A stretch of DNA of 64,000 nt from Nocardioides nitrophenolicus (GCF_016907515.1 NZ_JAFBBY010000001.1:682001-746000), one strand, 5' to 3'; counted from the stretch's first letter, positions 15,952 through 25,497 are shown. Translations and numbers: made by a program. The notes: generated from the letters alone by a model not told the origin.

Positions 15952-17369
15952 CTGACTCTCTCCTCCGTCGATGGCCCGGCGCCGAGCACGGCGCCGGACA
16001 GTGGGACCCGAGACTCGATCGCGACGCCACCGGCGCGGGAGCGCCTGATCGACAGGCTCCCTCCGAGCCCCTCGGCGCGCAGGGCCATGCCGACCAGGCC
16101 GCGGTGCCGGCCGTCGGCAGCGCCCCGGCGGGCCAGGCGCATGGTGCGCCGCATCGCCGTCGGGTCACCGTCGCCGTCGTCGCTGATCCGCAGCACGACC
16201 GTGTCCGCGAGATAGCGCAGCCGGACCAGGGCCCTCGTCGCGCCGGCGTGCATGGCGACATTGAAGAGCGCCTCGCCGGCGGTCCGCGCCAGGGCGTGCT
16301 CGGCCGCCGTGCCGAGGGGCACCGGGCTGCCCTCGATCCGGAGCCGCACGCTCAGATGCGGCCGGTGCTGGGCAGCGACCTCGGCCAGCAGCTCGGGCAG
16401 GCTGGCCACGTCCTCGGCGGCCCGCTCGTGGTGCAGCGCGTAGATGACCGACCGCAGCTGCTCGGTCGCCTTCGCCATCAGGTCGCGCGCGCGGTCCAGC
16501 TCGGGGACCACGGGGCCGCGCGGTCCGGCGCCGCTGCCGAACTCACCGCGCAGCACCTCCACGGCCAGGCCGGCGCTCAGCACGGTCTGGGCCACGCTGT
16601 CGTGCAGCTCCAGGGCGATCCGACGGCGCTCCCGCTCCAGCAGCTCGCGCTGGTCGGCCACTCTCAGCCGCTGCTCGGCCGCGCGCAGCTCCTCGGTGCG
16701 CGACGACAGCGTCCGCGCCTGCTCGGAGACCTCGTCGAAGAGCTGCTGCGCGCGCCGCTGCTGGGCCAGTCCGGTCCGGTACAGGTCGCCGGTGTGCAGG
16801 GAGACGGCCGCGAGGTTCGCCAGGATGTGGAGCACCGACAGGTCCGGGGGCTCGAGCGGCAGGTCGGACCGGGGCGCGGCCGCCAGGCCGCCCAGGACGC
16901 CGCCGTTGATGAGCATCGGCACGACCACCCCCGTGGCGCTGTCGACGGCCCGGGGCGGCAGGTCGCCCCCGACCACCCGCGCCACGGCGTCACGCGCATC
17001 GGCGGGCAGCTCCTCCAGGCTGTCGCTCACCAGGCCGGCGGCGTCGACCGCGAGGAAGCGCGGCCGGGTCGACGGCAGCGCGTGCGCGCCCAGCGCGAGG
17101 ACCGTCCAGCGGGCGTCGAGGTGGCCGGAGGCCACCCGGACGATCTTCTCCAGCAGCGCCCGCGGGCCCTCCACCGGGTGGACCAGGGCCCGGGAGATGG
17201 AGTCCATCGCGGTGACCGTGCGCTGGAGTCGCTCGTTCGAGCGCTGGTACGCCGAGTAGTAGGTCTGCTTGCCCGACCGGACGCCGGTCAGCGCGGCCAG
17301 GTCCGGCAGGTCGGCGCCGCCGTCGGCGGCCTGGCTGGGCCCCTGCGCGGCGGGCGCCTGGGCGGTCAC
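15948..17369 (-). CDS. GAF-domain sensor histidine kinase (NarX-like HisKA_3)
   Basis: A 473-residue cytosolic kinase without membrane helices. Residues about 60-200 form a GAF domain; a coiled-coil linker (about 205-250) leads to the HisKA_3 block ERERRRIALELHDSVAQTV with phospho-acceptor near H256, then the ATPase region (GEALFNVAMHA, ISDDGDGD, GLVGMALRAEGLGG). The N terminus contains SGKQTYYSAYQRSNERLQ. The GTG start overlaps the stop of the ercA-like gene by 4 nt. The GAF domain could sense a small intracellular ligand or report the state of the ADH-like partner. It resembles what I recall as MadS-type kinases; this name is unverified. Confidence 0.9.
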   Translation of the reverse strand: MTAQAPAAQGPSQAADGGADLPDLAALTGVRSGKQTYYSAYQRSNERLQRTVTAMDSISRALVHPVEGPRALLEKIVRVASGHLDARWTVLALGAHALPSTRPRFLAVDAAGLVSDSLEELPADARDAVARVVGGDLPPRAVDSATGVVVPMLINGGVLGGLAAAPRSDLPLEPPDLSVLHILANLAAVSLHTGDLYRTGLAQQRRAQQLFDEVSEQARTLSSRTEELRAAEQRLRVADQRELLERERRRIALELHDSVAQTVLSAGLAVEVLRGEFGSGAGPRGPVVPELDRARDLMAKATEQLRSVIYALHHERAAEDVASLPELLAEVAAQHRPHLSVRLRIEGSPVPLGTAAEHALARTAGEALFNVAMHAGATRALVRLRYLADTVVLRISDDGDGDPTAMRRTMRLARRGAADGRHRGLVGMALRAEGLGGSLSIRRSRAGGVAIESRVPLSGAVLGAGPSTEERVR

Positions 17370-18556
17370 AGCGACTCTCGGAAGATGCCCGCGATGTCGT
17401 CCTGGTCGGCGGGCCGCGGGTTGGTGGCGAGGCAGGCGTCCTGGGTCGCCGTCACCGACATGCGGTCGACGTCGGCGGCCGTCACGCCGAGCGCGCCGAG
17501 GCTCCGGGGAGCGCCGACCGACTCGGCCAGGTCCTGGACGTACTCGGCCAGCAGCTCGGCCGCCTCACGCTCGGGCATGCCCTGCACGGTCAGGCCCATC
17601 GCCTCGGCGAGCATCGCGAACCGGTCCGGCACCACCTCGGCGTTGAACCGGATGACGTGCGGCAGCAGCACCCCGTTGACCACGCCGTGGGGCAGGTCGA
17701 AGAGCCCGCCGACCTGATGGCTCATGGCATGGGTCGCGCCGAGGATGCTGTTGGAGAAGGCCAGCCCCGCCTCGAGGCTGGCCTGGGCCATCCAGAGCCG
17801 GGCCCGCTCGTCCCCGGGAGCCTCGACGTTGCGGCGCAGGGCCTTGCCGACCAGGCGCGCCGCGGACAGCGCGTGCCCGTCGGCGAGCGGGTTGTGGCCC
17901 AAGGAGACGAAGGACTCGACGGCATGGGTGAGCGCGTCGAGTCCGGTCGCGGCCGCGAGGTCGTGCGGCATGGTGGTGAGCAGCCGCGGATCGGTGACCG
18001 AGATGTCGGGCACCAGCGACCGGCCCATGATCGTCATCTTCACGGCGTTCACGGTGTCGGTCACGATGCAGAACTGGGAGACGTCGGAGCCGGTGCCGGC
18101 CGTCGTCGGGATCATCAGCAGTGGCGGGATCGGCCGCGTCACGAGGTCGACGCCGGCGTAGTCGTGGATCGAGCCGCCGTTGCCGCTCAGGATCGCGACC
18201 CCCTTGGCCGCGTCCAGCACCGATCCGCCCCCGATGCCCACGATGACGTCGGCGCCCTGCTCGACGTAGGCCTCGTGGGCGGCCTCGATCTCGTGGTCCT
18301 TGGGGTTGGGACTGATCCGCGACCAGACCTGGGGGTCGAGTCCGACCTCGCACAGATGCCCGAGCAGCTCCATCACCCAGCCGGCGTCGATGATCCCGGG
18401 ATCGGTCACCACGAACGGCCGGCGGGCGCCGAGGCGTCCCGCGCAGAAGCCCGCCTCGGCCAGCGAGCCGAGCCCGAACACCATCTCCGGCACGTGGAAC
18501 TTCAGCAGTCGGCGGTCGGCGCGGGCGGCAGTCGGTGGTGCGGGCGTGGCGAGCAC
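17366..18556 (-). CDS. ErcA-like iron-containing alcohol dehydrogenase
   Basis: A 396-residue type III ADH. Motifs: FHVPEMVFGLGSL, VGIGGGSVLDAAKG (NAD loop), PTTAGTGSDVSQF, and metal ligands in GLDALTHAVES, ATHAMSHQVGG and LPHGVVNG, all present. The N-terminal LLKFHVPEMVFG and RRPFVVTDPGII resemble ErcA, the ADH-like regulatory protein coupled to ErcS-type kinases in Pseudomonas ethanol oxidation. The start at 18556 (GTG) was chosen because AGGAGG lies 8 nt upstream and the predicted promoter start (about 18604) excludes the longer frame. First gene of a three-gene operon with kinase and regulator. It may be catalytic, sensory or both. Confidence 0.85.
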   Translation of the reverse strand: MLATPAPPTAARADRRLLKFHVPEMVFGLGSLAEAGFCAGRLGARRPFVVTDPGIIDAGWVMELLGHLCEVGLDPQVWSRISPNPKDHEIEAAHEAYVEQGADVIVGIGGGSVLDAAKGVAILSGNGGSIHDYAGVDLVTRPIPPLLMIPTTAGTGSDVSQFCIVTDTVNAVKMTIMGRSLVPDISVTDPRLLTTMPHDLAAATGLDALTHAVESFVSLGHNPLADGHALSAARLVGKALRRNVEAPGDERARLWMAQASLEAGLAFSNSILGATHAMSHQVGGLFDLPHGVVNGVLLPHVIRFNAEVVPDRFAMLAEAMGLTVQGMPEREAAELLAEYVQDLAESVGAPRSLGALGVTAADVDRMSVTATQDACLATNPRPADQDDIAGIFRESL

Positions 18557-18610
18557 TCGAAGGACCTCCTGAGTCCCGTCATTCGCTCGGTTCCGAGTGA
18601 CGGTCGCCAC

Positions 18611-18644
18611 ACCGTAGTTGCATCAAGGTTGCAATCTGGTTGCA
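18611..18644 (-). promoter_or_regulatory. Promoter of ercA-like operon with three TGCAAC repeats
   Basis: On the minus strand TGCAAC occurs three times at exactly 11-bp intervals (18639-18644, 18628-18633, 18617-18622), followed directly by TACGGT (18611-18616), a -10-like box. The first two repeats have the same 11-nt distance to the -10 as at adk, the GAF regulator and the aldehyde dehydrogenase. The third copy lies in the spacer. The distal part overlaps the end of the NiCoT gene. The expected transcription start is about 18604. Confidence 0.62.
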
Positions 18645-19756
18645 CCCGTCGCCGGCTGCGCGGCGGCCGTCGGACGCTCCAACCGGGCGCCCCACCGCTC
18701 CTCGACCCGGCCGATGCGCCACACCGCCGTCGAGACGCCCCAGGCGAGCACGAAGAGCAGCACGATGGCGTAGCCGACGTACTCGAGGTCCACCCGGGTG
18801 AAGACCCGCCAGGGGCCACCGACCTGCTCGCCGAGCATGGCGCCCAGGGTCGTCGCGCCGATGATCATCGCGACCACCACGGACAGGGCGGTCACTACCA
18901 GGTTGTAGTACGTCTTGCGCACGGGACGGGTCAGCGCCCAGCCGTAGGCGAGATTCATGAAGGCGCCGTCCAAGGTGTCCAGCAGGGACATGCCGGCGGC
19001 GAACAGCACCGGCAGGGTGATCACCGCCCACCACGGCAGGCTCGCCGCGGCGGCGCCGCCGGCCAGCACGAGCAGGCCGATCTCGGTGACGGTGTCGAAG
19101 CCGAGCCCGAACAGGAACCCGATCGGGTACATGTGCCAGGGCTTGCGGACCGAGCGGTTGACCCGACCCAGGACCCGGTTGAGCACCCCTCTCGCCTGCA
19201 GCCGCCGCTCGAGCTCGGCCTCGTCGAAGTGGCCGCGGCGCATCGCCGTGATGACCTTAACGATGCCGACCAGGGCGACCAGGTTGAGGAGCCCGACGGT
19301 GAGCAGGAAGACGCCGCTCACGCTCGGTCCCCACACGCCGGCGGCCCGCAGCAGCGCCGAGTCGTCGTCCTCCACGCCACGGGCGAGCGCGCGCACGCCG
19401 AGGGCGATGCCCATGACCATGACGAACACCACGGAGCTGTGCCCGAGGCTGAACCAGAAGCCGACGCTCACCGGCCGCTGGCCGTCCGCGATCAGCTTGC
19501 GGGTGGTGTTGTCGATCGCGGCGATGTGGTCGGCGTCGAAGGCGTGGCGCATGCCGAGCGTGTACGCCGTGAGCCCGAGCCCGACGCCGAGGACGCCGCC
19601 CCCGACGTCGAAGTGGCGGGGCGCCACCACGAGCACCAGCAGGCCCCAGCCGATCAGGTGGAGGAGGAGCACGAAGCCGAGCGTCCTGGCGAGGCTGCGC
19701 CGCTCCTCGACGCTCAGGCGCGGACCCCTGGGGGCCGCCAGTGTGGCAGTGGTCAT
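18623..19756 (-). CDS. NiCoT-family nickel/cobalt permease (HoxN/NixA type)
   Basis: A 377-residue, eight-helix permease. The signature metal motif RHAFDADHIAAIDN is in helix II, followed by GFWFSLGHSSVVF and LGFDTVTEIGLL, all hallmark NiCoT motifs. These proteins import Ni2+ and/or Co2+ with high affinity. The start MTTATLAAP at 19756 was chosen over longer frames because the region upstream holds a palindrome. The upstream palindrome TGTTGCGA-N5-TCGCAACA (19776-19796) resembles the Nur box of Streptomyces, which would make the gene nickel-repressed. It is embedded in the alcohol-oxidation locus; which enzyme would need nickel or cobalt is unknown. Ni-versus-Co preference cannot be read here. 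Confidence 0.92.
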   Translation of the reverse strand: MTTATLAAPRGPRLSVEERRSLARTLGFVLLLHLIGWGLLVLVVAPRHFDVGGGVLGVGLGLTAYTLGMRHAFDADHIAAIDNTTRKLIADGQRPVSVGFWFSLGHSSVVFVMVMGIALGVRALARGVEDDDSALLRAAGVWGPSVSGVFLLTVGLLNLVALVGIVKVITAMRRGHFDEAELERRLQARGVLNRVLGRVNRSVRKPWHMYPIGFLFGLGFDTVTEIGLLVLAGGAAAASLPWWAVITLPVLFAAGMSLLDTLDGAFMNLAYGWALTRPVRKTYYNLVVTALSVVVAMIIGATTLGAMLGEQVGGPWRVFTRVDLEYVGYAIVLLFVLAWGVSTAVWRIGRVEERWGARLERPTAAAQPATGATRLQP

Positions 19757-19775
19757 GCCAGCGCAGCCTTCGCCT

Positions 19776-19796
19776 TGTTGCGAACGCATCGCAACA
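19776..19796 (-). promoter_or_regulatory. 8-5-8 palindrome upstream of the NiCoT gene (Nur-box-like)
   Basis: TGTTGCGA and TCGCAACA are perfect inverted repeats with a 5-nt spacer, located 20-40 nt before the NiCoT start. The nickel-uptake regulator Nur (Fur family) of Streptomyces recognises TTGCAA-N5-TTGCAA-like sites; the core here, TTGCGA-N5-TCGCAA, fits that spacing. Nickel control is an inference. Confidence 0.5.
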
Positions 19797-19868
19797 GCGC
19801 CGCGGCCGAACCGTCCGTTCGGAGAGGTGGCTCGACCCGACCAGCCAGCCGTCGCCACGCCGTACGGA

Positions 19869-19902
19869 TGCAACCCTGGTGCAACGTGACGGCTGTCACG
19901 GT
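19869..19902 (+). promoter_or_regulatory. Promoter of the GAF regulator with TGCAAC repeat
   Basis: TGCAAC at 19869-19874 and 19880-19885 (5-nt spacer), then 11 nt, then CACGGT (19897-19902) in the -10 position. The expected start of transcription is about 19909, only 12 nt before the chosen ATG; an in-frame GTG at 19909 could serve as a leaderless start. Confidence 0.55.
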
Positions 19903-19920
19903 GAGGAGGTGGAGGCCGGC

Positions 19921-21105
19921 ATGCGGGCAGAGGTCGCTGCGTCCTGGCACCGGTCGGCGGCCGCGGGTGTGCCCGCCGACGAGGTGGCCGCGCCGATCAC
20001 CCTCGACGACGGCGACCTGCGCTCGGCCCGCGCCCAGCACCCGCTCGCCCCCGTCTTCCCCCTCCTCGACGACGTCCTCGGCCAGGCGGCCCGGGACTGC
20101 GACGCGACGATGGCGGTGGCCGACGAGGCCGGACAGCTGCTCTGGGTCTGCGGATCCGGCACCGCCCTGCGCCGGGCCGAGTCGATCGGCTTCGTCGAGG
20201 GCAGCAACTGGGACGAGCGGCTGGCGGGGACCAACGCTCCGGGCTTGGCGCTGCGCCTCGACCAGCCGAGCAGCGTCGTGCGCGGTGAGCACTTCCGGCA
20301 CGCGGTGCGTGGGTGGAGCTGCGCGGCCGCGCCCATCCACGACCCGGCGAGCTCACGGCTGCTCGGCGTCCTCGACGTCACCGGCGGCGACGAGATCGTC
20401 GTGCCCCAGACCATGGCGCTGGTCCGCGCCACGGTCCGGCTCGCGGAGGCCGAGCTGGCCCGGGACCGTCTCGTCGCCCGCGAGCCCACCGAGCGGGCCG
20501 GCCGTGCGACGGTCCGGATCGAGGCGCTCGGTCGCAACGAGGCGCTGCTGGCGGTGGACGACGATCGCGGCCACACCGGACGGCTGCGCCTGTCCCCTCG
20601 TCACAGCGAGCTGGTCCTGCTGCTCGCGAGCGCGCCCCGCGGCCTGTCCGGCGACGAGCTGAGCGTCCTGGTCTACGAGGACGAGAGCGGCTCCTCGACC
20701 CTGCGCGCGGAGCTCAACCGGCTGCGGCACCTGCTCGGCGAGACCTTCTTCGGCTCCCGGCCCTATCGGCTGCTGTCGGGCGTCAGTGGCGACTGGCTCG
20801 CGGTCGAGGCGATGCTCGCCTCCGGCGACGTCGCCGGCGCGGTGCGTGCCTTCCGGGGTCCGCTGCTGCCCCGTTCGAGCGCGCCCGGCGTGGTCCGGCT
20901 CCGCGAGGCACTCACCGCTCAGCTGCGCGCTGCCGTGCTGCACGCCGGCCAGCCCGACCTGATGTCGTCGTGGACCCGATCGGCCTGGGGCGCCGACGAC
21001 TACGAGATGTGGACCCGGCAGCGCGACCTGCTGCCTCCCGGATCGCCGCTGTGGGCGCTCGCCAGCGGACAGCTGGCCCGCCTCGACGCCGAGTTCGCCG
21101 GCTGA
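19921..21105 (+). CDS. GAF-domain transcriptional regulator next to aldehyde dehydrogenase
   Basis: A 394-residue protein. The N-terminal half (about 1-180) resembles the sensory part of AcoR/DhaR-type activators: an AASWHRSAAAGV opening, then a GAF domain with SIGFVEGSNWDERLAGTNAPGLAL and HAVRGWSCAAAPIHDP. There is no sigma-54 AAA+ domain. Instead the C-terminal half has a winged-helix-like segment (LSPRHSELVLLLASAPRGLSGDEL ... TLRAELNRLRHLLGE) and a helical tail. Such proteins commonly sit beside ExaC-type aldehyde dehydrogenase genes in actinobacteria. The start ATG follows GGAGG by 5 nt; GTG 19909 is an alternative. It probably senses an aldehyde/alcohol-related ligand and regulates the downstream gene. 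Confidence 0.82.
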   Translation: MRAEVAASWHRSAAAGVPADEVAAPITLDDGDLRSARAQHPLAPVFPLLDDVLGQAARDCDATMAVADEAGQLLWVCGSGTALRRAESIGFVEGSNWDERLAGTNAPGLALRLDQPSSVVRGEHFRHAVRGWSCAAAPIHDPASSRLLGVLDVTGGDEIVVPQTMALVRATVRLAEAELARDRLVAREPTERAGRATVRIEALGRNEALLAVDDDRGHTGRLRLSPRHSELVLLLASAPRGLSGDELSVLVYEDESGSSTLRAELNRLRHLLGETFFGSRPYRLLSGVSGDWLAVEAMLASGDVAGAVRAFRGPLLPRSSAPGVVRLREALTAQLRAAVLHAGQPDLMSSWTRSAWGADDYEMWTRQRDLLPPGSPLWALASGQLARLDAEFAG

Positions 21106-21112
21106 GCCGATC

Positions 21113-21146
21113 GGCAACGTGGCTGCAACGTCGCGGCTCCTAACGT
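21113..21146 (+). promoter_or_regulatory. Promoter of the aldehyde dehydrogenase with GGCAAC/TGCAAC repeat
   Basis: GGCAAC (21113-21118), 5 nt, TGCAAC (21124-21129), 11 nt, TAACGT (21141-21146) as -10. The expected transcription start is near 21153, giving a leader of about 46 nt. Spacing is identical to the adk, ercA-like and GAF-regulator promoters. Confidence 0.58.
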
Positions 21147-21198
21147 GCTGTGAACGGCGTCACACAGGGCGTCGCGTCTCACCGTCAGGAGCATTCAG

Positions 21199-22722
<1,524 letters not shown>

Positions 22723-22739
22723 CAGGCGTTGGCCCGGTC

Positions 22740-23132
22740 ATGCCCTCCCTTCCGCACCGGGTCGACCTCACCGGTGAGGCTGCGGACCTGCTCCGCAGCC
22801 TCACCACCGAGCACGGCCCCGTCATGTTCCACCAGTCCGGCGGCTGCTGCGACGGCTCGGCGCCCATGTGCTATCCCGACGGCGAGTTCCGGCTCGGTGG
22901 CGCCGATGTCCACCTCGGCGACCTGGACATCGGCCTGGACCGCGACGTCCCGGTCTGGATGTCGAAGGCCCAGTTCGAGTACTGGAAGCACACCCACCTC
23001 ACCATCGACGTGGTGAAGGGGCGGGGCGCCGGCTTCTCCCTCGAGGCGCCGCGCGGCCTGCGCTTCCTGATCCGGTCGCGGCTGCTCACCGACGAGGAGT
23101 CCGCTGCGCTGGACGCGGCCGCCGGCGGGTGA
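22740..23132 (+). CDS. DUF779 protein
   Basis: A 130-residue protein of the DUF779 family, which regularly follows aldehyde dehydrogenase genes in actinobacteria and proteobacteria. Conserved cysteines occur in HQSGGCCDGSAPMCY, suggesting metal binding or a redox site, and MSKAQFEYWKHTHLTIDVVKGRGAGFSLEAP is the family core. Its biochemical role is not known. The gene begins 17 nt after the dehydrogenase stop and is surely cotranscribed with it. The start at 22740 was chosen for position and because residues from PSLPHRVDLT onward align with the expected length. It ends 14 nt before the convergent next gene. Confidence 0.88.
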   Translation: MPSLPHRVDLTGEAADLLRSLTTEHGPVMFHQSGGCCDGSAPMCYPDGEFRLGGADVHLGDLDIGLDRDVPVWMSKAQFEYWKHTHLTIDVVKGRGAGFSLEAPRGLRFLIRSRLLTDEESAALDAAAGG

Positions 23133-23146
23133 CGGTCGCTGGCTGG

Positions 23147-24067
23147 TCAACCGGCGAGGATCCGCGCCACGCCCTCGCGATAGGTCGTGACCGGGAACTC
23201 CGGGAAGCGGGCCGCGAACTTCGAGCTGTCGAAGATGTTGTCGTCGCGGTAGCGGGCGAGCAGCTCGCCCATCTCGCCGAGCGGCCGGACGATGCGACCT
23301 CCGAGGCGGAAGGCGAGCAGGGGCAGCACCGTGTACCCGATCGAGCGCCCGGTGACCTCGCCGGCGATCTCGACGAGCTCGGCGTAGGACTTCCGGTCCG
23401 GGTCGACCGGCAGGTGCCAGGTCTGGCCGTAGGCGTCCGGCGTGTTGCCCAGTAGGGCGAGAGCGCGGCTCGCGTCGGGGGTCCAGATCAGCGAGCGCCT
23501 GGCCCTGGCGTCGACCGGGACGAGCGGCCGCTTGCCGGCCTTGATCCGGTCGAAGACCAGCGAGTGCGTGTAGCTCTTCGTGTGGCCGGGACCGTAGAAC
23601 TCGGGCGCCCGGCCGATCAGCGCCTCGACCCGGCCGGCCCGCATGGCCTCGAGCAGCAGGGTGGCGATCTCACCGCGCACCCGTCCCTTGCGTCCGCCGG
23701 GTGCGAATGCCGTGGACTCGGTCTGGGGCGTCGACGTCCCCGGATACATGTAGGTGTTGTCGAAGAAGACGAGCTTGGTGCCGTGCTCGGCGCAGGCGTC
23801 GATGACATTGCGCATGATCACGGGGAACCGACGCTCCCACAGGTCCGAGTCGAGCGGCAGGCCGACGGTGAGATAGGCGATCTCGCTGTCGGCCACCGCA
23901 CGACGGGTGGCGTCGGCGTCGGTGAGGTCGGCGGGGACCGGCTCGTCGGTGTCGTGCACTCGCGACGGCTTGCGGCTGACCAGGCGGAGGTCCTGGGTGT
24001 GGCTGCGGTGGAGCTCTCTGACGAGCTCGTCGGCGATCGGGCCGCCCGCGCCGAGAACGGTCTGCAT
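23147..24067 (-). CDS. NAD-dependent epimerase/dehydratase-family protein
   Basis: A 306-residue Rossmann-fold protein. The glycine motif VLGAGGPIADELVREL is at the very N terminus, followed by acidic VSRKPSRVHD and NVIDACAEHG; the extended SDR pattern continues with FFDNTYMYPG and a C-terminal substrate domain. No full YxxxK motif was located with certainty, so catalytic activity is uncertain; it could be an atypical SDR (NmrA/isomerase-like). RBS AAGGAG lies 5 nt upstream of the ATG. It is 10 nt downstream of the alpha/beta hydrolase gene and probably in one operon with it, under the divergent TetR regulator. Confidence 0.8.
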   Translation of the reverse strand: MQTVLGAGGPIADELVRELHRSHTQDLRLVSRKPSRVHDTDEPVPADLTDADATRRAVADSEIAYLTVGLPLDSDLWERRFPVIMRNVIDACAEHGTKLVFFDNTYMYPGTSTPQTESTAFAPGGRKGRVRGEIATLLLEAMRAGRVEALIGRAPEFYGPGHTKSYTHSLVFDRIKAGKRPLVPVDARARRSLIWTPDASRALALLGNTPDAYGQTWHLPVDPDRKSYAELVEIAGEVTGRSIGYTVLPLLAFRLGGRIVRPLGEMGELLARYRDDNIFDSSKFAARFPEFPVTTYREGVARILAG

Positions 24068-24077
24068 GGGGTCTCCT

Positions 24078-24845
24078 TCAGCTGGATGGTGCGGTGTCGT
24101 GCCACCACGTGACGATGCGGTCGACCACCGTGGCCGGGGTGCGTACCCAGCCGATGTGGTCGTTGCTCGTCCCCGGGGGCAGTTGGTCGGCGGTGTGGTG
24201 CCAGCGAGTCACCGCGGCCGGCGCGAACAGCCGGTCGGCGAGTGCGTCGACGGCCCCGAGCGGCGACAGCGCGTCGTCGCCCAGGCTGACGACGAGCGCC
24301 GGGGTGGTGATCGGCCGGTCGATCGCGTACGGCGGCCGGCCGGTGAGGACCATCCGCGCCCACTCGCGCATGAGGGTGCGCGCGCCGGGACCTCCGAACG
24401 CGGGCTTGGGCAGGTAGCCGAGGAGCGCGGTCATCACCGGGACCACCAGCGCGGCCATCGCGGCGAGGTGGAGGCCGCCGTAGCGGAAGTGGCGGTAGTG
24501 CGGGATCGCGCCGCCGACGGTGATCACCCCGTCGGCCGGCGGACGGGTCAGCTCGTGCCCGGCCACCAGCTGTCCCCCGAGGCTGTGTCCGAGCAGGAGC
24601 ACCGGCCGCTCGGGCGACTCGGCCCGCGCGGCGGCGACGGCGAAGGCGATCTCGTCGATCTCGTCGCGGTAGCTCCAGTCCTCCCGTCGGCTCGCCCGGG
24701 GCTCGCCGCGCTCGAAGCCGCGCCGGGGCAGCGCCCTGGCCTGCCACCCGCGGCGCTCGATCTCGGCGACCAACGGTCGGTAGTACCCGGAGCCGATGGC
24801 CATGGCCGGGGAGACCAGGACGATCGGCGTGCTGCGCGGGGACAT
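24078..24845 (-). CDS. Alpha/beta hydrolase
   Basis: A 255-residue serine hydrolase-like protein. The nucleophile elbow GHSLGG places Ser near residue 88, an acid lies in VVSLGDDALSP and a histidine in NDHIGWV near the C terminus, giving a plausible catalytic triad. The N terminus IVLVSPAMAIGSGYYRPLVAEIERRG contains the expected strand and oxyanion region. The substrate is unknown. RBS GGAGG lies 5 nt upstream. It is transcribed divergently from the TetR gene, with one 17-bp palindromic operator in the 63-bp gap, so it is probably repressed by that TetR. Confidence 0.86.
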   Translation of the reverse strand: MSPRSTPIVLVSPAMAIGSGYYRPLVAEIERRGWQARALPRRGFERGEPRASRREDWSYRDEIDEIAFAVAAARAESPERPVLLLGHSLGGQLVAGHELTRPPADGVITVGGAIPHYRHFRYGGLHLAAMAALVVPVMTALLGYLPKPAFGGPGARTLMREWARMVLTGRPPYAIDRPITTPALVVSLGDDALSPLGAVDALADRLFAPAAVTRWHHTADQLPPGTSNDHIGWVRTPATVVDRIVTWWHDTAPSS

Positions 24846-24867
24846 CGGCTCCTCCGGACGTACGATA

Positions 24868-24884
24868 TGTTTACGGTGCTCACA
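24868..24884. promoter_or_regulatory. TetR operator copy 1
   Basis: TGTTTACGGTGCTCACA, a 17-bp imperfect palindrome of the form TGTNNNCN-N-TGNNNACA, in the divergent gap between the hydrolase (minus) and tetR (plus) genes. Two more copies lie before the acetoacetate-decarboxylase-like gene. Confidence 0.65.
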
Positions 24885-24908
24885 CAGTATGGGAAGGCGA
24901 AGTAAGCA

Positions 24909-25484
24909 ATGTCAACATCGGAGAAGAGCGGCTACCACCACGGCGACCTGCGCACGGCCCTGCTGTCGACGGCGATGGGGCTGCTCGAGGCCGGCGAGCC
25001 CTTCTCGCTGCGCGCGGTCGCGCGCGGAGCCGGCGTCTCCCCGACGGCGCCCTATCGCCACTTCCAGGACCGCGACGCCCTGGAGTCCGCGCTGGCGGCC
25101 GAGGGCTTCCGCGACCTGCTCGCCGACCTGGGCGCCGACGGCAAGCCGCCCGCCTCGCTCGACGACCTGGCCGAGTTCGCCGTCGCCTACGTCGCCTTCG
25201 CCCTGCGGCGCCCGGCCCTGTTCCACGTGATGTTCGGCAAGCCCTGCGACGACGCCGACGACGAGCGGGTCAAGGCCGCGGACGCCCTCCACGAGCTGCT
25301 CGCCGTCTCGCTCGACCACCTCTTCCCCGGGGCAGACGCCTCCGCCCTGGCGTCGGCCGGCTGGGGGCTCGCCCACGGACTGGCCTGCCTGCACCTCGAC
25401 GGCAAGCTGCCGGCCGGCTCCAGCGAGGAGATCGCCGAGCGGGTGCGCGGCGCCTTCCTCGCCATCACCTCGGTCGGCCACTGA
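24909..25484 (+). CDS. TetR-family repressor
   Basis: A 191-residue TetR regulator. The N terminus GYHHGDLRTALLSTAMGLLEAG leads to the helix-turn-helix FSLRAVARGAGVSPTAPYRHFQDRDAL (about residues 33-60). The C-terminal ligand domain belongs to the WHG/TetR_C_33-like type (RRPALFHVMFG). It probably represses its own gene, the divergent hydrolase-epimerase pair and the downstream decarboxylase-DJ-1 pair through the 17-bp palindromes at 24868, 25498 and 25532. The inducing ligand is unknown. Confidence 0.9.
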   Translation: MSTSEKSGYHHGDLRTALLSTAMGLLEAGEPFSLRAVARGAGVSPTAPYRHFQDRDALESALAAEGFRDLLADLGADGKPPASLDDLAEFAVAYVAFALRRPALFHVMFGKPCDDADDERVKAADALHELLAVSLDHLFPGADASALASAGWGLAHGLACLHLDGKLPAGSSEEIAERVRGAFLAITSVGH

Positions 25485-25497
25485 CGCCGACACTCCT

